Source: a bacterium (GTDB lineage: Bacteria > Desulfobacterota > Desulfocorpusculales > Desulfocorpusculum). Taken from it: DNA of 64,000 nucleotides. Positions 27,583-38,129 of the stretch are shown one piece after another. Each line of letters begins with the position of its first letter. Position 1 is the first letter of the stretch. A program made the position numbers and the translations under genes. The notes beneath the pieces are model-generated. The model saw only the letters and a program-made list of their open reading frames with translations, was not told where the DNA came from and ran no database searches. The stretch is from assembly GCA_037481695.1 (NCBI GenBank), contig JBBFLE010000009.1, positions 1 through 64,000 of the forward strand, given 5' to 3'.

Positions 27583-29182
27583 AGAGAGCACACTCCTGCT
27601 TTGTGGCTCGAGGCCAGCTCCTCAAAATCTTTCCCTGTAATATCCTCTCTAGGGCCTCTGGAATCAAGGGTAGCAGATCTGTGGCTACAAGCCCCCTCTT
27701 CCCCTTGGCAGCAGCCCACTCATCGGCCACAAGACCGTGTACATAGGCTCCAAGGCTCATGGCTTCAAAGGGGTGCAGGCCCTGGACCAGCAGACCCCCG
27801 ATAATACCGCTTAGAACATCCCCCATGCCACCAGAGGCCATGGCCGGGTTTCCGGTGGGCACAAACCTGAGCCTGCCCTGGGGATCTGCCAGGATTGTGC
27901 CTGCCCCCTTCAAGACAACATAGGATGAGCTTCTTTGCGAGAGCTCCAAGGCTGCCTTTATCCTGTCCGATTGAACCTGTGCAGTGCTGGTGGAAAGAAG
28001 CCTGGCAGCCTCGCCCGGGTGAGGGGTCAAGATCCTCACACCTTGGGCCTGTCTTAACAACTCCGGGTTACCGGCCAGAGCATTGAGTCCGTCTGCATCT
28101 ATCAGCATGGGAAGGCTGACCTTTGTGACCAGCTGCCTGACCAATTCAGGGGTTTCCCCCATGGTGGATATTCCTGGTCCCAGGACCAAGCCGCTTTTAC
28201 CCTCGAGAGCCCTCAAAATCTCACTGCATGCTGCCATTGAGAGGCTTTGCTCAGGCCCTTCGGATAGAGGGAGGGTCATCACCTCGGTGAGCCTGGCCTC
28301 CATGGCCAAATTAAGGCTTCTGGGCAGGGCCATGCTCACGAGCCCTGCTCCCACCCTAAGGGCTGCCTCAGAAGCCATGACTCCTGCTCCGGTCTTTCCT
28401 GGAGAACCTGCCACAACCAGTAGATGCCCGAATTGCCCTTTGTGAGCCTGAGATGACCTAGGCGGCAGCAACCCACAAAGCATCTCCGGCTCCAGGAGTT
28501 CAGCCTTCAGAGAGATCTTTCTCAAAGCCCCAGCCGGAATTCCTATGTCCACCACGTAAAGCTCGCCGCAAAGCTCCCTGCCTGGATAAAGAAAATGTCC
28601 CAACTTTGGAAGTCCGAAGGTGACTGTCACCTGGGCCTTGACTGCCACACCCAAAGCTCTGCCAGTGTCCGAACACAGGCCTGATGGAATATCCACCGAA
28701 AGCACAGGCACATTGCTTGCGTTTACCTTCTCTATGATGCTTGCCAGGGGGTCCCTGACCTGGGCCTTGAGACCGGTGCCCAACAAGGCGTCCACCAAGA
28801 GCCCAAAAGAGCCTAGGGTGAGATCCAAGCCCCCCATTTCCCCACCGGAGCCAAGATGTCTCATGCTGCCGCCGGTTTTGAGGAAAATCTCCATGGAGAC
28901 TCTGGCATCCCCTGACAATTCCTCTGGATGAGCTGCCAGAATTACCTCTACGGATGCCCCCTGATCTTTGAGATACCTGGCAACAACAAAGCCGTCACCC
29001 CCGTTGTTACCTTTACCGCAAAGAACCGCTATCTTTTCTTTCTTCCACTGGGGAAAGCGTTTTCGCAACACGCACAGAACACCCCTTCCCGCATTTTCCA
29101 TCAACACCAGCCCAGGGATCCCGATCTCCTCTATGGCATAACGGTCCAAGGCTCTCATCTCCCCAGCGCTCACCAAATACAT
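27575..29182 (-). CDS. nnr: Bifunctional NAD(P)HX epimerase/dehydratase
   Basis: 535 aa fusion that repairs hydrated NAD(P)H. The N-terminal YjeF_N epimerase half has GKGNNGGDGFVVARYL and DALLGTGL; the C-terminal ADP-dependent dehydratase half has HKGQFGHLLVVAGSPGKTGA, LTPHPGEAARLL and GGMGDVLSGIIGGLL. The ATG at 29182 has AGGGGG about 9 nt upstream; a GTG two codons earlier is also possible. Neighbours acpS upstream and tsaE downstream match the order in many Desulfobacterota. Confidence 0.95.
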   Translation of the reverse strand: MYLVSAGEMRALDRYAIEEIGIPGLVLMENAGRGVLCVLRKRFPQWKKEKIAVLCGKGNNGGDGFVVARYLKDQGASVEVILAAHPEELSGDARVSMEIFLKTGGSMRHLGSGGEMGGLDLTLGSFGLLVDALLGTGLKAQVRDPLASIIEKVNASNVPVLSVDIPSGLCSDTGRALGVAVKAQVTVTFGLPKLGHFLYPGRELCGELYVVDIGIPAGALRKISLKAELLEPEMLCGLLPPRSSQAHKGQFGHLLVVAGSPGKTGAGVMASEAALRVGAGLVSMALPRSLNLAMEARLTEVMTLPLSEGPEQSLSMAACSEILRALEGKSGLVLGPGISTMGETPELVRQLVTKVSLPMLIDADGLNALAGNPELLRQAQGVRILTPHPGEAARLLSTSTAQVQSDRIKAALELSQRSSSYVVLKGAGTILADPQGRLRFVPTGNPAMASGGMGDVLSGIIGGLLVQGLHPFEAMSLGAYVHGLVADEWAAAKGKRGLVATDLLPLIPEALERILQGKILRSWPRATKQECALYA

Positions 29183-29337
29183 TCTCACTTTCCCCCTACC
29201 AGCTCACAAAGCTTGCATCCATCTTGTAGAGAGATTGCCACAGCTTGATCATGGTCTTCAACCCGCCTAGGGCTAAAACCATCCTAAGACCCTTGTTGGG
29301 GACCTACAGACACTGCGGGCTGATGGGACGAACCAGG

Positions 29338-29760
29338 CTATGCTCTCGAAAGCTCTGCCCTGGAATCAGGAAAAGATCTGGGAGAGCCCTGGATCAAGAC
29401 CATGGCCACGGCAAGACCTGCCTCGTGTGAAATGGAGACCAAGAAACTCTTCCCTCCCAACTCCTCCACTACTTCCAAGGCCCTGCCCCTGACCCTCAGG
29501 TGAGGGGGCTTGCCTTGCTCCCTGAAAACCTCCATGTCCAGCCAACTGACCCCCTGGGCCAGCCCAGTGCCCAGCGCCTTGAGAAAAGCCTCCTTTGTTG
29601 CGAACACACCTGCCAGGCACTCTGCCTGGTTGAGCCTCTGGCAACAGTGGCTGATCTCAGAGGGATGAAACAACCTGCCCAGCAATCTCTCCCCGAAACG
29701 ATCCAGGCTCCTTTGCAGCCTGGCCACCTCCACCATGTCAATCCCAGCACCCAGGATCAT
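29338..29760 (-). CDS. acpS: Holo-[acyl-carrier-protein] synthase
   Basis: Transfers 4'-phosphopantetheine from CoA to acyl carrier protein. 140 aa, slightly longer than the usual 120-126 because of a C-terminal tail. The signature [12 protein letters not shown] at the N-terminus and [15 protein letters not shown] with magnesium-binding residues are present; [14 protein letters not shown] closes the domain. The ATG overlaps the pdxJ stop by 4 nt (ATGA). A 149-bp gap with no seen gene precedes nnr. Confidence 0.95.
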   Translation of the reverse strand: MILGAGIDMVEVARLQRSLDRFGERLLGRLFHPSEISHCCQRLNQAECLAGVFATKEAFLKALGTGLAQGVSWLDMEVFREQGKPPHLRVRGRALEVVEELGGKSFLVSISHEAGLAVAMVLIQGSPRSFPDSRAELSRA

Positions 29761-30473
29761 CCCCGCACCAGTTCCAACATTTCCCTCACAGCTCTTTCCA
29801 TTCCCACCAAGACAGCCCTGGCCACTATGCTATGTCCAATGGAAAACTCCTCTATTTCCTTGATCTGAGTCAAGGGCTTTACGTTTCTGTAATCCAGGCC
29901 ATGGCCCGCATGAACCTCAAGCCCCAGCTCCCAGGCCATCCTGGCTGCAGCCTCTATGCGCTTGAACTGCTCTTCCTTGAATTTCCCAGGCGCTGCCTCG
30001 GCATAACTGCCTGTGTGTAGCTCTACCACCTGGGCTCCTGCCTGCAGGGCTGCTCCAATGGATTGTTCATCAGGATCCACAAAAAAGCTTACCCGCATCC
30101 CAGCTTCCCTCATGACAGAGGTGACTCTTCTCAGGTGAGAAGCCTGCTCCACCACCCTTAGCCCCCCTTCGGTGGTTAGTTCCTCTCTTCTCTCAGGCAC
30201 AAAGGTTACCATATCCGGCCGCACTTCCAGGGCTATGTTGATAACTTCATCCACTGCTGCCATTTCCAGGTTAAGATGGGTCTTGAGGGTCTGCCTCAGA
30301 AGCTTCAGGTCCCTGTCCTGTATGTGCCTTCGGTCTTCCCTAAGATGGACTATGATACCGTGGGCACCTGCCAGCTCGGCCAGTAGGGCCGCAGCCACTG
30401 GGTCAGGCTCGGATCCCCTGCGAGCTTGTCTGACCGTGGCTACATGATCCACGTTCACCGACAGACGAGCCAT
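29757..30473 (-). CDS. pdxJ: Pyridoxine 5'-phosphate synthase
   Basis: 238 aa TIM-barrel enzyme that condenses deoxyxylulose 5-phosphate with 3-amino-2-oxopropyl phosphate to give pyridoxine 5'-phosphate. Typical are [49 protein letters not shown] and the C-terminal [11 protein letters not shown] with phosphate-binding [10 protein letters not shown]. It starts 2 nt after the glmM stop, whose GGAGGAGAG end supplies the ribosome site. Confidence 0.97.
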   Translation of the reverse strand: MARLSVNVDHVATVRQARRGSEPDPVAAALLAELAGAHGIIVHLREDRRHIQDRDLKLLRQTLKTHLNLEMAAVDEVINIALEVRPDMVTFVPERREELTTEGGLRVVEQASHLRRVTSVMREAGMRVSFFVDPDEQSIGAALQAGAQVVELHTGSYAEAAPGKFKEEQFKRIEAAARMAWELGLEVHAGHGLDYRNVKPLTQIKEIEEFSIGHSIVARAVLVGMERAVREMLELVRG

Positions 30474-30474
30474 C

Positions 30475-31854
30475 TCACTCTCCTCCTCCCAACTCCTTTC
30501 TGACGGTCTCCTCCAATTCCTGGGCTATGTCCTGAATCAGTTTGGCGTCCTCTCCCTCCACCATTACCCGAAGCACCAGCTCTGTGCCCGAGTATCTGAC
30601 CAATACCCTGCCCTTGCCGTCCAGACGTTCTTTGGCGTCTTCCATGGCATGTTTGAGGGACTCCACTGTTTCCAAGGGCTTTTTCACTGAAACCGCTACA
30701 TTCTTAAGGACCTGTGGGTAGGGCTCAAAATTGGAAGCCAATTCCGAGAGACTTCGCCCAGAACGAAGAACAAGGCTCAAGACCTGAAGGGCTGTTATCA
30801 TTCCGTCCCCCGTGGTACTGTGCTCCAGGAAGATCACGTGACCTGATTGCTCTCCCCCCAGGTTATAACCTCCCCTTCGCATCTCTTCCACCACATATCT
30901 ATCCCCCACAGCGGTTCGAACCAGCCCGATTCCCCGACGGCGAAGGGCCACCTCCATGCCCATGTTGCTCATGACCGTTGCCACCAGGCTCCTGCGGGCC
31001 AGCTTTCCCCTGGAATCCAGATCCAGGGCGGCCATGGCCATTATCTGGTCTCCATCCACCACCCTGCCCTTCTCATCCGAGAGGATGACCCTGTCCCCGT
31101 CTCCATCCAAGGCAATGCCCAGATGAGCCTTTTCCGCCACAACCGTTCGACACATGAGTTGGGGCCAGGTGGAGCCACACTGGTCATTTATGTTTTCTCC
31201 ATTGGGTTCCACTCCTATGGGCACCACCTCAGCGCCCAATTCCTCAAGAACCAGTGGAGCCACCTTGTAAGCAGCACCATTGGCACAGTCCACTACTATT
31301 CTGAGTCCCTCCAAATCCAGCTCCGAGGGAAAGCTGTTCTTGAGAAAAACCACGTAGCGCCCTCGGGCATCATCCACCCTGTAGGCCTTTCCCACCTGAG
31401 AGGCAGTGGGACGAACTCCTTGGGTTTCCCCGAATCTGACAAATGCTTCGATCTGGTCCTCCATCTGGTCTGGCAACTTGAATCCATCTGAGGAGAACAG
31501 TTTTATTCCATTGTCTTGGTAAGGGTTGTGAGAGGCGGAAATCACCACTCCGGCATCGGCCCTCATGCTGCGGGTCAAGAAGGCGATTCCTGGAGTTGGA
31601 AGAGGTCCCACCAGTAAAACATCCACTCCCATGGAACAGATCCCAGAGGCAATGGCGTTCTCCAACATATATCCAGAGAGGCGGGTGTCCTTTCCTATTA
31701 TTATTCTGGCCCTGTGACCCGACTTACCCCTGAAAAGTGCGGCAGTACCCTTGCCGATCTTCAAGGCTGTCTCCACGGTCATGGGCTCTATGTTGGCCAC
31801 CCCTCTGACTCCATCTGTTCCGAACAGCCTTTCAGAAGGCATGACTTGCTCCAT
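30475..31854 (-). CDS. glmM: Phosphoglucosamine mutase
   Basis: 459 aa. Interconverts glucosamine-6-phosphate and glucosamine-1-phosphate for UDP-GlcNAc and cell-wall synthesis. [12 protein letters not shown] opens the protein, the catalytic serine lies in [13 protein letters not shown], the magnesium loop is LDGDGDRV and the substrate loop is GGEQSGH. A second in-frame ATG 12 nt downstream is a possible alternative start. It follows cdaA-ybbR, a linkage also found in Firmicutes, where CdaA, YbbR and GlmM interact. Confidence 0.97.
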   Translation of the reverse strand: MEQVMPSERLFGTDGVRGVANIEPMTVETALKIGKGTAALFRGKSGHRARIIIGKDTRLSGYMLENAIASGICSMGVDVLLVGPLPTPGIAFLTRSMRADAGVVISASHNPYQDNGIKLFSSDGFKLPDQMEDQIEAFVRFGETQGVRPTASQVGKAYRVDDARGRYVVFLKNSFPSELDLEGLRIVVDCANGAAYKVAPLVLEELGAEVVPIGVEPNGENINDQCGSTWPQLMCRTVVAEKAHLGIALDGDGDRVILSDEKGRVVDGDQIMAMAALDLDSRGKLARRSLVATVMSNMGMEVALRRRGIGLVRTAVGDRYVVEEMRRGGYNLGGEQSGHVIFLEHSTTGDGMITALQVLSLVLRSGRSLSELASNFEPYPQVLKNVAVSVKKPLETVESLKHAMEDAKERLDGKGRVLVRYSGTELVLRVMVEGEDAKLIQDIAQELEETVRKELGGGE

Positions 31855-31893
31855 GTTCCAGCTCCCGTACCAGAAACACCAAAGCGGGCCCCT

Positions 31894-32811
31894 TCACTGG
31901 GACTCCAAGCTCACATTCACCCTTGGCGGTTCGATTCTGGTTACCCGGACCCCCTGCGGTGCACTCACTGACACGGCCACTGTATGTTTGCCTGCTGACA
32001 AGCCTTGCACAACCACCGTGGCTTGAAGGTCCGTTTCTTTGAGTGTTTCAACAATGTGTAAGGGTCCCTTGACCATCACCATCACTTCCTTGGGCTCCAG
32101 CTCAAAGTTAACATCCTGCTGGGCCACGCGCACCACCACATGTTCTATGGCCCTTTCCATCTGGAGAGGAACCACCTTCACCTTCACAGAGACCTTTGTG
32201 GGGGAGATGCCGACCAGATGAAGACCTTCCAGCTCGAGGCCTACCTTTTCTTCCAGGTCTGAGGTAGCCTGGGCAATGCTCACTGGCCTAGTCCTTACCT
32301 CGGATAGCCCCATCAGCTCGCTTTCTCCACCTCGCAACAAAACCTTGGGAGGCTCCACAGAGACATTTTCTATTCTGTAGCCATAGCCCACATCCCCTGT
32401 GATCTGGGGCACAACCGTCAAGGACACCTCCCTGAGAGGTTCCAGCTTGAGGTCCAGAGTGGTAGGGGTCACCCGTATCACCTCCACTCCACGCGGAATG
32501 GGAATGCTGTCCGGAAGTATCCTGATGGTGGTCCAGCCAACTCCCACGCCTTTGAGGTCCACTGTTCTGCGGACATCCCTGGCCGAGAGAGTTCTAAGCA
32601 AGGTTCTGGGGCCCTGCACCAGAACCGAGAGATTCGAGGGCACTTCGCTCACCACTACGGCCTTTTCCGGGATGTTTATGAGTTCCAGCGGCACTGTTAG
32701 CTGCATCTGTCCGTGCTTCTCACCTATGACTACAGCCCAAAGCACAACGGCAAAGACCAGAGAAAAAATCTTGGCCAAGAGATTCTCTAGGATGAGAGCC
32801 CTGAGTCTCAT
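31894..32811 (-). CDS. ybbR: YbbR-domain protein (CdaR-like)
   Basis: 305 aa with an N-terminal membrane anchor (about 12-30) and repeated YbbR domains of about 80 residues on the outer side; recurrent patterns such as PLELINIP, VPLQMERAI and VSVSAPQGVRVTRIEP are visible. In Bacillus the equivalent CdaR regulates the diadenylate cyclase CdaA. It overlaps cdaA by ATGA and precedes glmM, so the three-gene cdaA-ybbR-glmM unit is conserved here. Confidence 0.9.
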   Translation of the reverse strand: MRLRALILENLLAKIFSLVFAVVLWAVVIGEKHGQMQLTVPLELINIPEKAVVVSEVPSNLSVLVQGPRTLLRTLSARDVRRTVDLKGVGVGWTTIRILPDSIPIPRGVEVIRVTPTTLDLKLEPLREVSLTVVPQITGDVGYGYRIENVSVEPPKVLLRGGESELMGLSEVRTRPVSIAQATSDLEEKVGLELEGLHLVGISPTKVSVKVKVVPLQMERAIEHVVVRVAQQDVNFELEPKEVMVMVKGPLHIVETLKETDLQATVVVQGLSAGKHTVAVSVSAPQGVRVTRIEPPRVNVSLESQ

Positions 32812-33674
32812 TGCCCGGCCTCTTGGGCATTTTGCCCTTCTCTTTGGGGAAGCTGCCCTTGTTGTTTGAACTCGGGGCTCAGCCGCACCACATCATACAA
32901 GAAGCCTCTTAATTCCAGGGGCGTCATTTCCTCATGAAGCCTTCCATGCCAGGCCACCGAGATCTTCCCCCTTTCCTCTGAGACCACTATGACTGCTGCA
33001 TCACTCCTTTCGCTCATGCCCAAAGCGGCCCTGTGTCTTGTTCCAAGGGTCTTGCGAATGGTTGGAGAGGTTGTCAGGGGCAGGAGGCAGCCGGCGGCAG
33101 CTATGCGGCCCCCTGAGATGATCATGGCTCCGTCGTGCACAGGGGAAGATTGCATGAAGATACTTTGAATCAGCTCCCGACTCACCCTGGCGTCCAGAGC
33201 AACTCCCTTTTCCACCACGTCCCTAAGACCTGTCTCACGCTCCAGAACCAGAAGGGCACCTATCCTTCTTTCTGCCAGCCATGTGGTGGCTGCCACCACC
33301 TCTTCTATGACCTGAGGCTGCAGATATCGCTTGTGCGTCCACCAGCTTGGCTGGGAGCCCACCTGGGCAAGCCCCCTGCGTATTTCATCCTGAAAAAGAA
33401 TGAGTATGACCAGGATCAGGTAGTCTAGGAAGTGGTTCAAAAGCCAATTCAGGGTAAGCAGGTTACCCCACCTAGAGAGGAAGTAGGCCCCACCCAGGAC
33501 CGCAAACCCAAGTAAAATCTGAGCAGTCCTTGTTCCACGGATCAAAAGAATTATTCGATAGATCACAAAAGCCACAAGCAGGATGTCCAGAGCGTCCTGC
33601 CATCTTGCCGAAGCCAATATTTGCTCAAGCAAGGCTATGGCTCCCCTCGAAAAATAATTCCCCTCTTGCGGCAC
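32808..33674 (-). CDS. cdaA: Diadenylate cyclase CdaA
   Basis: 288 aa. Three hydrophobic segments (roughly 27-47, 52-68, 76-95) are followed by the DAC catalytic domain with VHDGAMIISGGRIAAAGC and GTRHRAALGMSE, the DGA and RHR motifs that form c-di-AMP. The start is probably GTG at 33674; no strong ribosome site is visible, so a start a few codons away is possible. It lies 63 bp after folP and overlaps ybbR, pointing to a c-di-AMP module linked to cell-wall precursor supply through GlmM. Confidence 0.93.
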   Translation of the reverse strand: MPQEGNYFSRGAIALLEQILASARWQDALDILLVAFVIYRIILLIRGTRTAQILLGFAVLGGAYFLSRWGNLLTLNWLLNHFLDYLILVILILFQDEIRRGLAQVGSQPSWWTHKRYLQPQVIEEVVAATTWLAERRIGALLVLERETGLRDVVEKGVALDARVSRELIQSIFMQSSPVHDGAMIISGGRIAAAGCLLPLTTSPTIRKTLGTRHRAALGMSERSDAAVIVVSEERGKISVAWHGRLHEEMTPLELRGFLYDVVRLSPEFKQQGQLPQREGQNAQEAGQ

Positions 33675-33737
33675 CTCATTGAGGGCGGGCTGAGTAACCC
33701 GATGGCCCCCTTCCGCCGGAGCCGTGTCAATGACCCG

Positions 33738-34592
33738 TCAAGGTGCCCTCATGACAGCATCGGTCACCCTGACCACTGCAACCATGCGCGCCACATCATG
33801 CACCCTCACTATGTTCGCCCCATTACAAATCCCAAGCGCTACGGTGGCTGCTGTGCCATCTTCCCTTTGGTCCACGTCCGCACCGAGTATCTTGCCGATG
33901 AAAGACTTGCGGGATGTGCCGATCAGTATGGGCCTTCCCAAAGAACGAAACTTGGACAGATTCTTCAAAATGGTCAAATTGTGTTCCAGAGTCTTGCCGA
34001 ATCCGATTCCTGGATCAACTATTATCTGCTCCGCAGCGACCCCGTAAGACATGGCCCACTGTATCCTTTGATTCAAGAAATCCAGGATCTCTCCCACCAC
34101 ATCTTCATACCTTGGATCCAGCTGCATGTCCTTGGGGGTTCCCAACATGTGCATCAAGATCACAGGCACATTTTGTTCTGCCACCAGCTTGACCATCTGG
34201 GGGTCGAAGCGCAAGGCGGAAATGTCATTGAGAATGGCAGCTCCGGCCTCCAAGGCCCTAGCCGCCACTTCTGACTTATAAGTGTCTATGGATATGGGGA
34301 CCTGGATTTCGCTGGCCAAGGCCTCTATTACAGGGATGACTCTCTTTATCTCCTCTTGTGCTGAGATGGGCTCGGATCCAGGACGGGTGGATTCACCCCC
34401 CACATCTATTATGTCTGCTCCTTCTTTGGCCATCTTCAGACCGTGCTGGATGGCTTTCACTGGATCGTAGAAACGCCCCCCGTCTGAAAAAGAGTCTGGG
34501 GTGACGTTAAGGACCCCCATTACCAGGGTTCTGCTGGAGCAGTCCAGTTCTTGATCCCTAAGGCGAATCACACCCTTGAAGCCTTTCAACAC
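33738..34592 (-). CDS. folP: Dihydropteroate synthase
   Basis: 284 aa TIM-barrel enzyme of folate synthesis. Hallmarks are MGVLNVTPDSFSDGG, DIIDVGGESTRPG, PISIDTYKSEVA, ILNDISALR, HMLGTPKDMQ (standard: HMxGxPxxMQ), IVDPGIGFGKT and ILIGTSRKSFIG. It follows ftsH on the same strand after 72 bp, an arrangement shared with many Proteobacteria. Confidence 0.97.
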   Translation of the reverse strand: MLKGFKGVIRLRDQELDCSSRTLVMGVLNVTPDSFSDGGRFYDPVKAIQHGLKMAKEGADIIDVGGESTRPGSEPISAQEEIKRVIPVIEALASEIQVPISIDTYKSEVAARALEAGAAILNDISALRFDPQMVKLVAEQNVPVILMHMLGTPKDMQLDPRYEDVVGEILDFLNQRIQWAMSYGVAAEQIIVDPGIGFGKTLEHNLTILKNLSKFRSLGRPILIGTSRKSFIGKILGADVDQREDGTAATVALGICNGANIVRVHDVARMVAVVRVTDAVMRAP

Positions 34593-34664
34593 TGCTGGCT
34601 CCTTTGGCCCCAGGCCCCTCAGGCTGCCCGTGAGCCTTCCTTACAGGCTGGTCTTACTTCTGGA

Positions 34665-36539
34665 CTAGGAAGAGGCCTCGGCTGTGCCCAAGACTCTGCC
34701 GGCGGTTTCCTGCGATACCTTAACTTCATTTCCCTCTTGCAGGATCGCCTGGAGTTCTTTGGCATCCAATACTTCTTTTTGTAGCAGCTCCCCAGCCAGC
34801 CTGTGAAGTGTCTCCAGACGCTCCTTAAGGAGCCCCAAAGCCTTCTCATAGCAGGACTCCACTATCCGGCGCACCTCACTGTCAATGAGACGGGCGGTCT
34901 CCTCGCTGTAATCTCTGTGACGAGCCAGCTCTCTACCCAAGAAAATAGCCTCTTCCTTCTGCCCGTACGTGAGGGGACCCAGCGCCTCGCTCATTCCCCA
35001 CTCACAAACCATCTTGCGGGCCAGTTCGGTGGCTCTTTCCAGGTCATTGCCGGCTCCTGTGGTGTGGTCTTTGAGGACTATCTCTTCGGCTGCCCTGCCC
35101 CCCAAGAGTACCGAGATCCTGTTGAGGAGATACTGCTTGGGGTACGTATGGCGCTCGTCTATGGGGAGCTGCTGTGTGAGCCCCAGGGCCCTTCCCCTGG
35201 GAATTATGGTCACCTTGTGCACAGGGTCTGCACCTGGTAGCAGCATGGCCACCAAGGCATGCCCTCCCTCATGGTAGGCTGTACTTCGCCTTTCCTCCTC
35301 ATTGATGATCATGCTCTTGCGCTCAACGCCCATGAGCACCTTGTCCTTGGCCTGCTCCAATTCCTCCATCCCTACTCTTTCCTTGTTTTTTCGAGCGGCC
35401 AGAAGTGCTGCTTCGTTCACCAGGTTTTCCAGATCAGCACCTGAAAACCCGGGGGTGCCCCTGGCCAGTACGGCCAGATCCACATTTTCTTCCAATGGGG
35501 TCCTGCGCACGTGCACTCTGAGTATTTCCTCCCTACCCTTCACGTCCGGAACAGGAACCACCACCTGCCTGTCAAATCGTCCGGGCCTGAGCAAGGCAGG
35601 ATCTAACACATCGGGCCTGTTGGTGGCAGAAATCAGGATCACACCCTCGTTGCTTTCGAATCCATCCATCTCCACCAAGAGCTGGTTTAAAGTCTGCTCT
35701 CTTTCATCATGACCACCTCCCAAACCAGCCCCCCTGTGGCGGCCCACTGCGTCGATCTCGTCAATGAAAATGATACATGGGGCGTGCTTCTTGCCTTGCA
35801 CAAAGAGGTCTCTTACCCTCGAGGCCCCCACCCCCACGAACATCTCCACAAAATCCGAGCCGCTTATGCTGAAGAAGGGCACCCCGGCCTCTCCGGCAAT
35901 GGCTTTGGCCAAGAGCGTCTTTCCTGTGCCTGGAGCCCCCACCAACAAGACTCCCTTGGGAATACGGCCGCCCAGTTTCGTGAATTTCTTGGGATTTTTG
36001 AGAAACTCAATGATTTCTTGAAGTTCTTCTTTGGCTTCCTCAACTCCGGCCACATCAGCAAAAGTAACCTTGGCTGGCCCCCCTGTCATGAGCCTTGCTC
36101 GACTTTTTCCAAAAGAAAGGGCCTTACCGCCTCCTGCCTGCATCTGCCTCATGAAGAAAATCCATACGCCTATGAGCAAGAGCATGGGAAACCATGAGAC
36201 CAACACCGTCATGTACCAGGGATTGCTCTCCTCTGGTCTTGCCAGAATCCTTACGTTCTTCTGGCGCAACATGGGAACGAGTTGGGGGTCATTGGGGGCA
36301 TAAGTCCTAAATTCAACCCCGTCACGGAACTTACCCAGGACGTTCTGCCCCTGGATGGTGACTTCCTCCACCTGCCCTGTGTCCACAGCGTACAGGAAGT
36401 CGCTGAAGGCCATTTCCCGGTGCGTTCTTCTGGGTTGGTTCCAAAGATTGACCAGCAGCACGACTATCAGCCCCACCACCAGCCACAAGGCCAGGCTCTT
36501 GTAAAAATTCTGCTGCGGATTTATGCGATTGGGCTCCAT
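34665..36539 (-). CDS. ftsH: ATP-dependent zinc metalloprotease FtsH
   Basis: 624 aa inner-membrane AAA+ protease that degrades unfolded and regulatory membrane proteins. Two transmembrane segments (about 17-33 and 112-130) enclose a small periplasmic domain. Then Walker A GAPGTGKT (201-208), Walker [11 protein letters not shown], the second region of homology with [18 protein letters not shown], and the zinc site AYHEGGHAL. The ATG at 36539 follows GAGGAG; a TTG four codons earlier is in frame but overlaps that site. Confidence 0.97.
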   Translation of the reverse strand: MEPNRINPQQNFYKSLALWLVVGLIVVLLVNLWNQPRRTHREMAFSDFLYAVDTGQVEEVTIQGQNVLGKFRDGVEFRTYAPNDPQLVPMLRQKNVRILARPEESNPWYMTVLVSWFPMLLLIGVWIFFMRQMQAGGGKALSFGKSRARLMTGGPAKVTFADVAGVEEAKEELQEIIEFLKNPKKFTKLGGRIPKGVLLVGAPGTGKTLLAKAIAGEAGVPFFSISGSDFVEMFVGVGASRVRDLFVQGKKHAPCIIFIDEIDAVGRHRGAGLGGGHDEREQTLNQLLVEMDGFESNEGVILISATNRPDVLDPALLRPGRFDRQVVVPVPDVKGREEILRVHVRRTPLEENVDLAVLARGTPGFSGADLENLVNEAALLAARKNKERVGMEELEQAKDKVLMGVERKSMIINEEERRSTAYHEGGHALVAMLLPGADPVHKVTIIPRGRALGLTQQLPIDERHTYPKQYLLNRISVLLGGRAAEEIVLKDHTTGAGNDLERATELARKMVCEWGMSEALGPLTYGQKEEAIFLGRELARHRDYSEETARLIDSEVRRIVESCYEKALGLLKERLETLHRLAGELLQKEVLDAKELQAILQEGNEVKVSQETAGRVLGTAEASS

Positions 36540-36674
36540 CTTTCTCCTCAATTGTTCCTGTTGAGTTTATAGCACATCCCTGGGGTAAATTCCACTAGAG
36601 GGGGCTTCCTAGTTTGAATTGACACTTGCCCACATCCCAATCCTGTGGGCTGCGGCGGTGAGTTTGGATGCAAT

Positions 36675-38105
36675 TCAGCTCTGGCTCCTTACTCTGGCCA
36701 GGAGGAGCCTTCTGGTATTGGGGCCTGGACTTACCCTTTGATCCAGCCTGTATCCCAAAACCCAAATTACCCCTTTTGCATCAGCCAAAACTGGAACCCG
36801 CCACCTCTGCCTCCTTGGCACATGAGCATCCACAAGGAGATCCTGAATCTTCTTGCTGCCGCCCAGGCCTTTGGGCCGAAGCCTGTCCCCTGGCATGGGA
36901 CTTCTAAGAACCAAGGGCTCTTGGATTGTGTCCATGTCCATGAGCATCACCCCTGCCAGCTCCTTGATCAGGCCTTGCTGGATCTCCCAGATATCCCAGT
37001 CTATTTGCAGACCTGCCTCTGGAATCATTGTCTGGCCTGGCACATGGACCTTGTAACAGAAAGATCCCTTGCTCAACTCCTCTGCCCTGGCCATGAGCAG
37101 GTATTGGCCTGAAACCCCAAATCTTATGTTTCCAGGAAGGTCCAACCACTTTTCAGGTCCCTCCTTGAAGGCCAGGGAATCCATGAGCTCAGCGTGTTCC
37201 ATGCTAAGTCCTCTGGAATTTCCCCTCAGCTGGGCATAGCTTAATCGCAGCAGTCTAAGTCTGAGCGCCTTATGTACCCCTCTGTAGCTCTGGGAGGAAA
37301 TGCAAAGCCCACCTTCTGCAGCCCTTTGCACAACCCCTGTCCAAAGCCTTTGGGCCTCTTTTTCCAGGTAGTCCTCTTCCAGGGCACAGAGTCTGGCGGT
37401 CCTAACAAGCACATCTCTTATGCCTTCATGGAATCTACTTTTTAACAGGGGGAGCAACTCATTTCTTATCCGAACCCTGAGGAACCTAGAGTCCTCATTG
37501 GAAGGGTCTTTTCTGAAACTCAGGGCCTTGTCTTCCAGATAATCCAGAACCTCCTGCCTGCTTACATCCAAAAGCGGTCTTACCATGAGCCCTCTGCCAT
37601 AAGGCATGGCCGCCATTCCTTTCAGGCCTGTGCCGCGAATCAAGGCAGCAAGAAGAGTCTCGGCCTGATCATCGGCCTGATGTCCAAGGGCTATGGCCTG
37701 GGCATCGAACTCCTGGGCCATTTCTTGGAGGAATCTGTAACGGGCTTCTCTGGCAGTTTCCTGAAGAGATCTGCCATGGATCCTCAAAGAACCAGGCTCC
37801 ACCCGCCTCAAGAAAAAGGGCAGCTCCAACTGCTCTGCCATAGCCCTTGCGAAGATCATGTCTTCTTCTGCGTCTTTGCCTCGCAGCCCGTGGTGCACAT
37901 GAGCCACTGCCAGCTTCCATGCCCAACTGTAGTGCAGTTCCCAAAGAACCCACAGCAGAGCCACCGAATCGGGCCCCCCGGATACAGCCACCAGGATCCT
38001 CTGCCCTGGGTACAAAAGCCGCTGTCTGGAAACGGTCTTCTCCACCTTGGAGGCCAAAGAAGACAAGCAGCCCCTGGAGGCCCCGTGGTTTTCCCTGCTT
38101 CCCAT
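36675..38105 (-). CDS. tilS: tRNA(Ile)-lysidine synthetase
   Basis: 476 aa. Modifies C34 of the AUA-decoding tRNA-Ile with lysine. PP-loop motif VAVSGGPDSVALL (Ser42-Ser47 region), VAHVHHGLRG, LGHQADDQAETLL and LDVSRQEVLDYL are characteristic. The C-terminal TilS substrate-binding domain is present (DRLRPKGLGGSKKIQDLLVDAHVPRRQR). AAGGA precedes the ATG. It sits between ald and ftsH; tilS-ftsH linkage is widely conserved. Confidence 0.96.
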   Translation of the reverse strand: MGSRENHGASRGCLSSLASKVEKTVSRQRLLYPGQRILVAVSGGPDSVALLWVLWELHYSWAWKLAVAHVHHGLRGKDAEEDMIFARAMAEQLELPFFLRRVEPGSLRIHGRSLQETAREARYRFLQEMAQEFDAQAIALGHQADDQAETLLAALIRGTGLKGMAAMPYGRGLMVRPLLDVSRQEVLDYLEDKALSFRKDPSNEDSRFLRVRIRNELLPLLKSRFHEGIRDVLVRTARLCALEEDYLEKEAQRLWTGVVQRAAEGGLCISSQSYRGVHKALRLRLLRLSYAQLRGNSRGLSMEHAELMDSLAFKEGPEKWLDLPGNIRFGVSGQYLLMARAEELSKGSFCYKVHVPGQTMIPEAGLQIDWDIWEIQQGLIKELAGVMLMDMDTIQEPLVLRSPMPGDRLRPKGLGGSKKIQDLLVDAHVPRRQRWRVPVLADAKGVIWVLGYRLDQRVSPGPNTRRLLLARVRSQS

Positions 38106-38129
38106 CTTGATCCTTTGGCCTCCCGACTC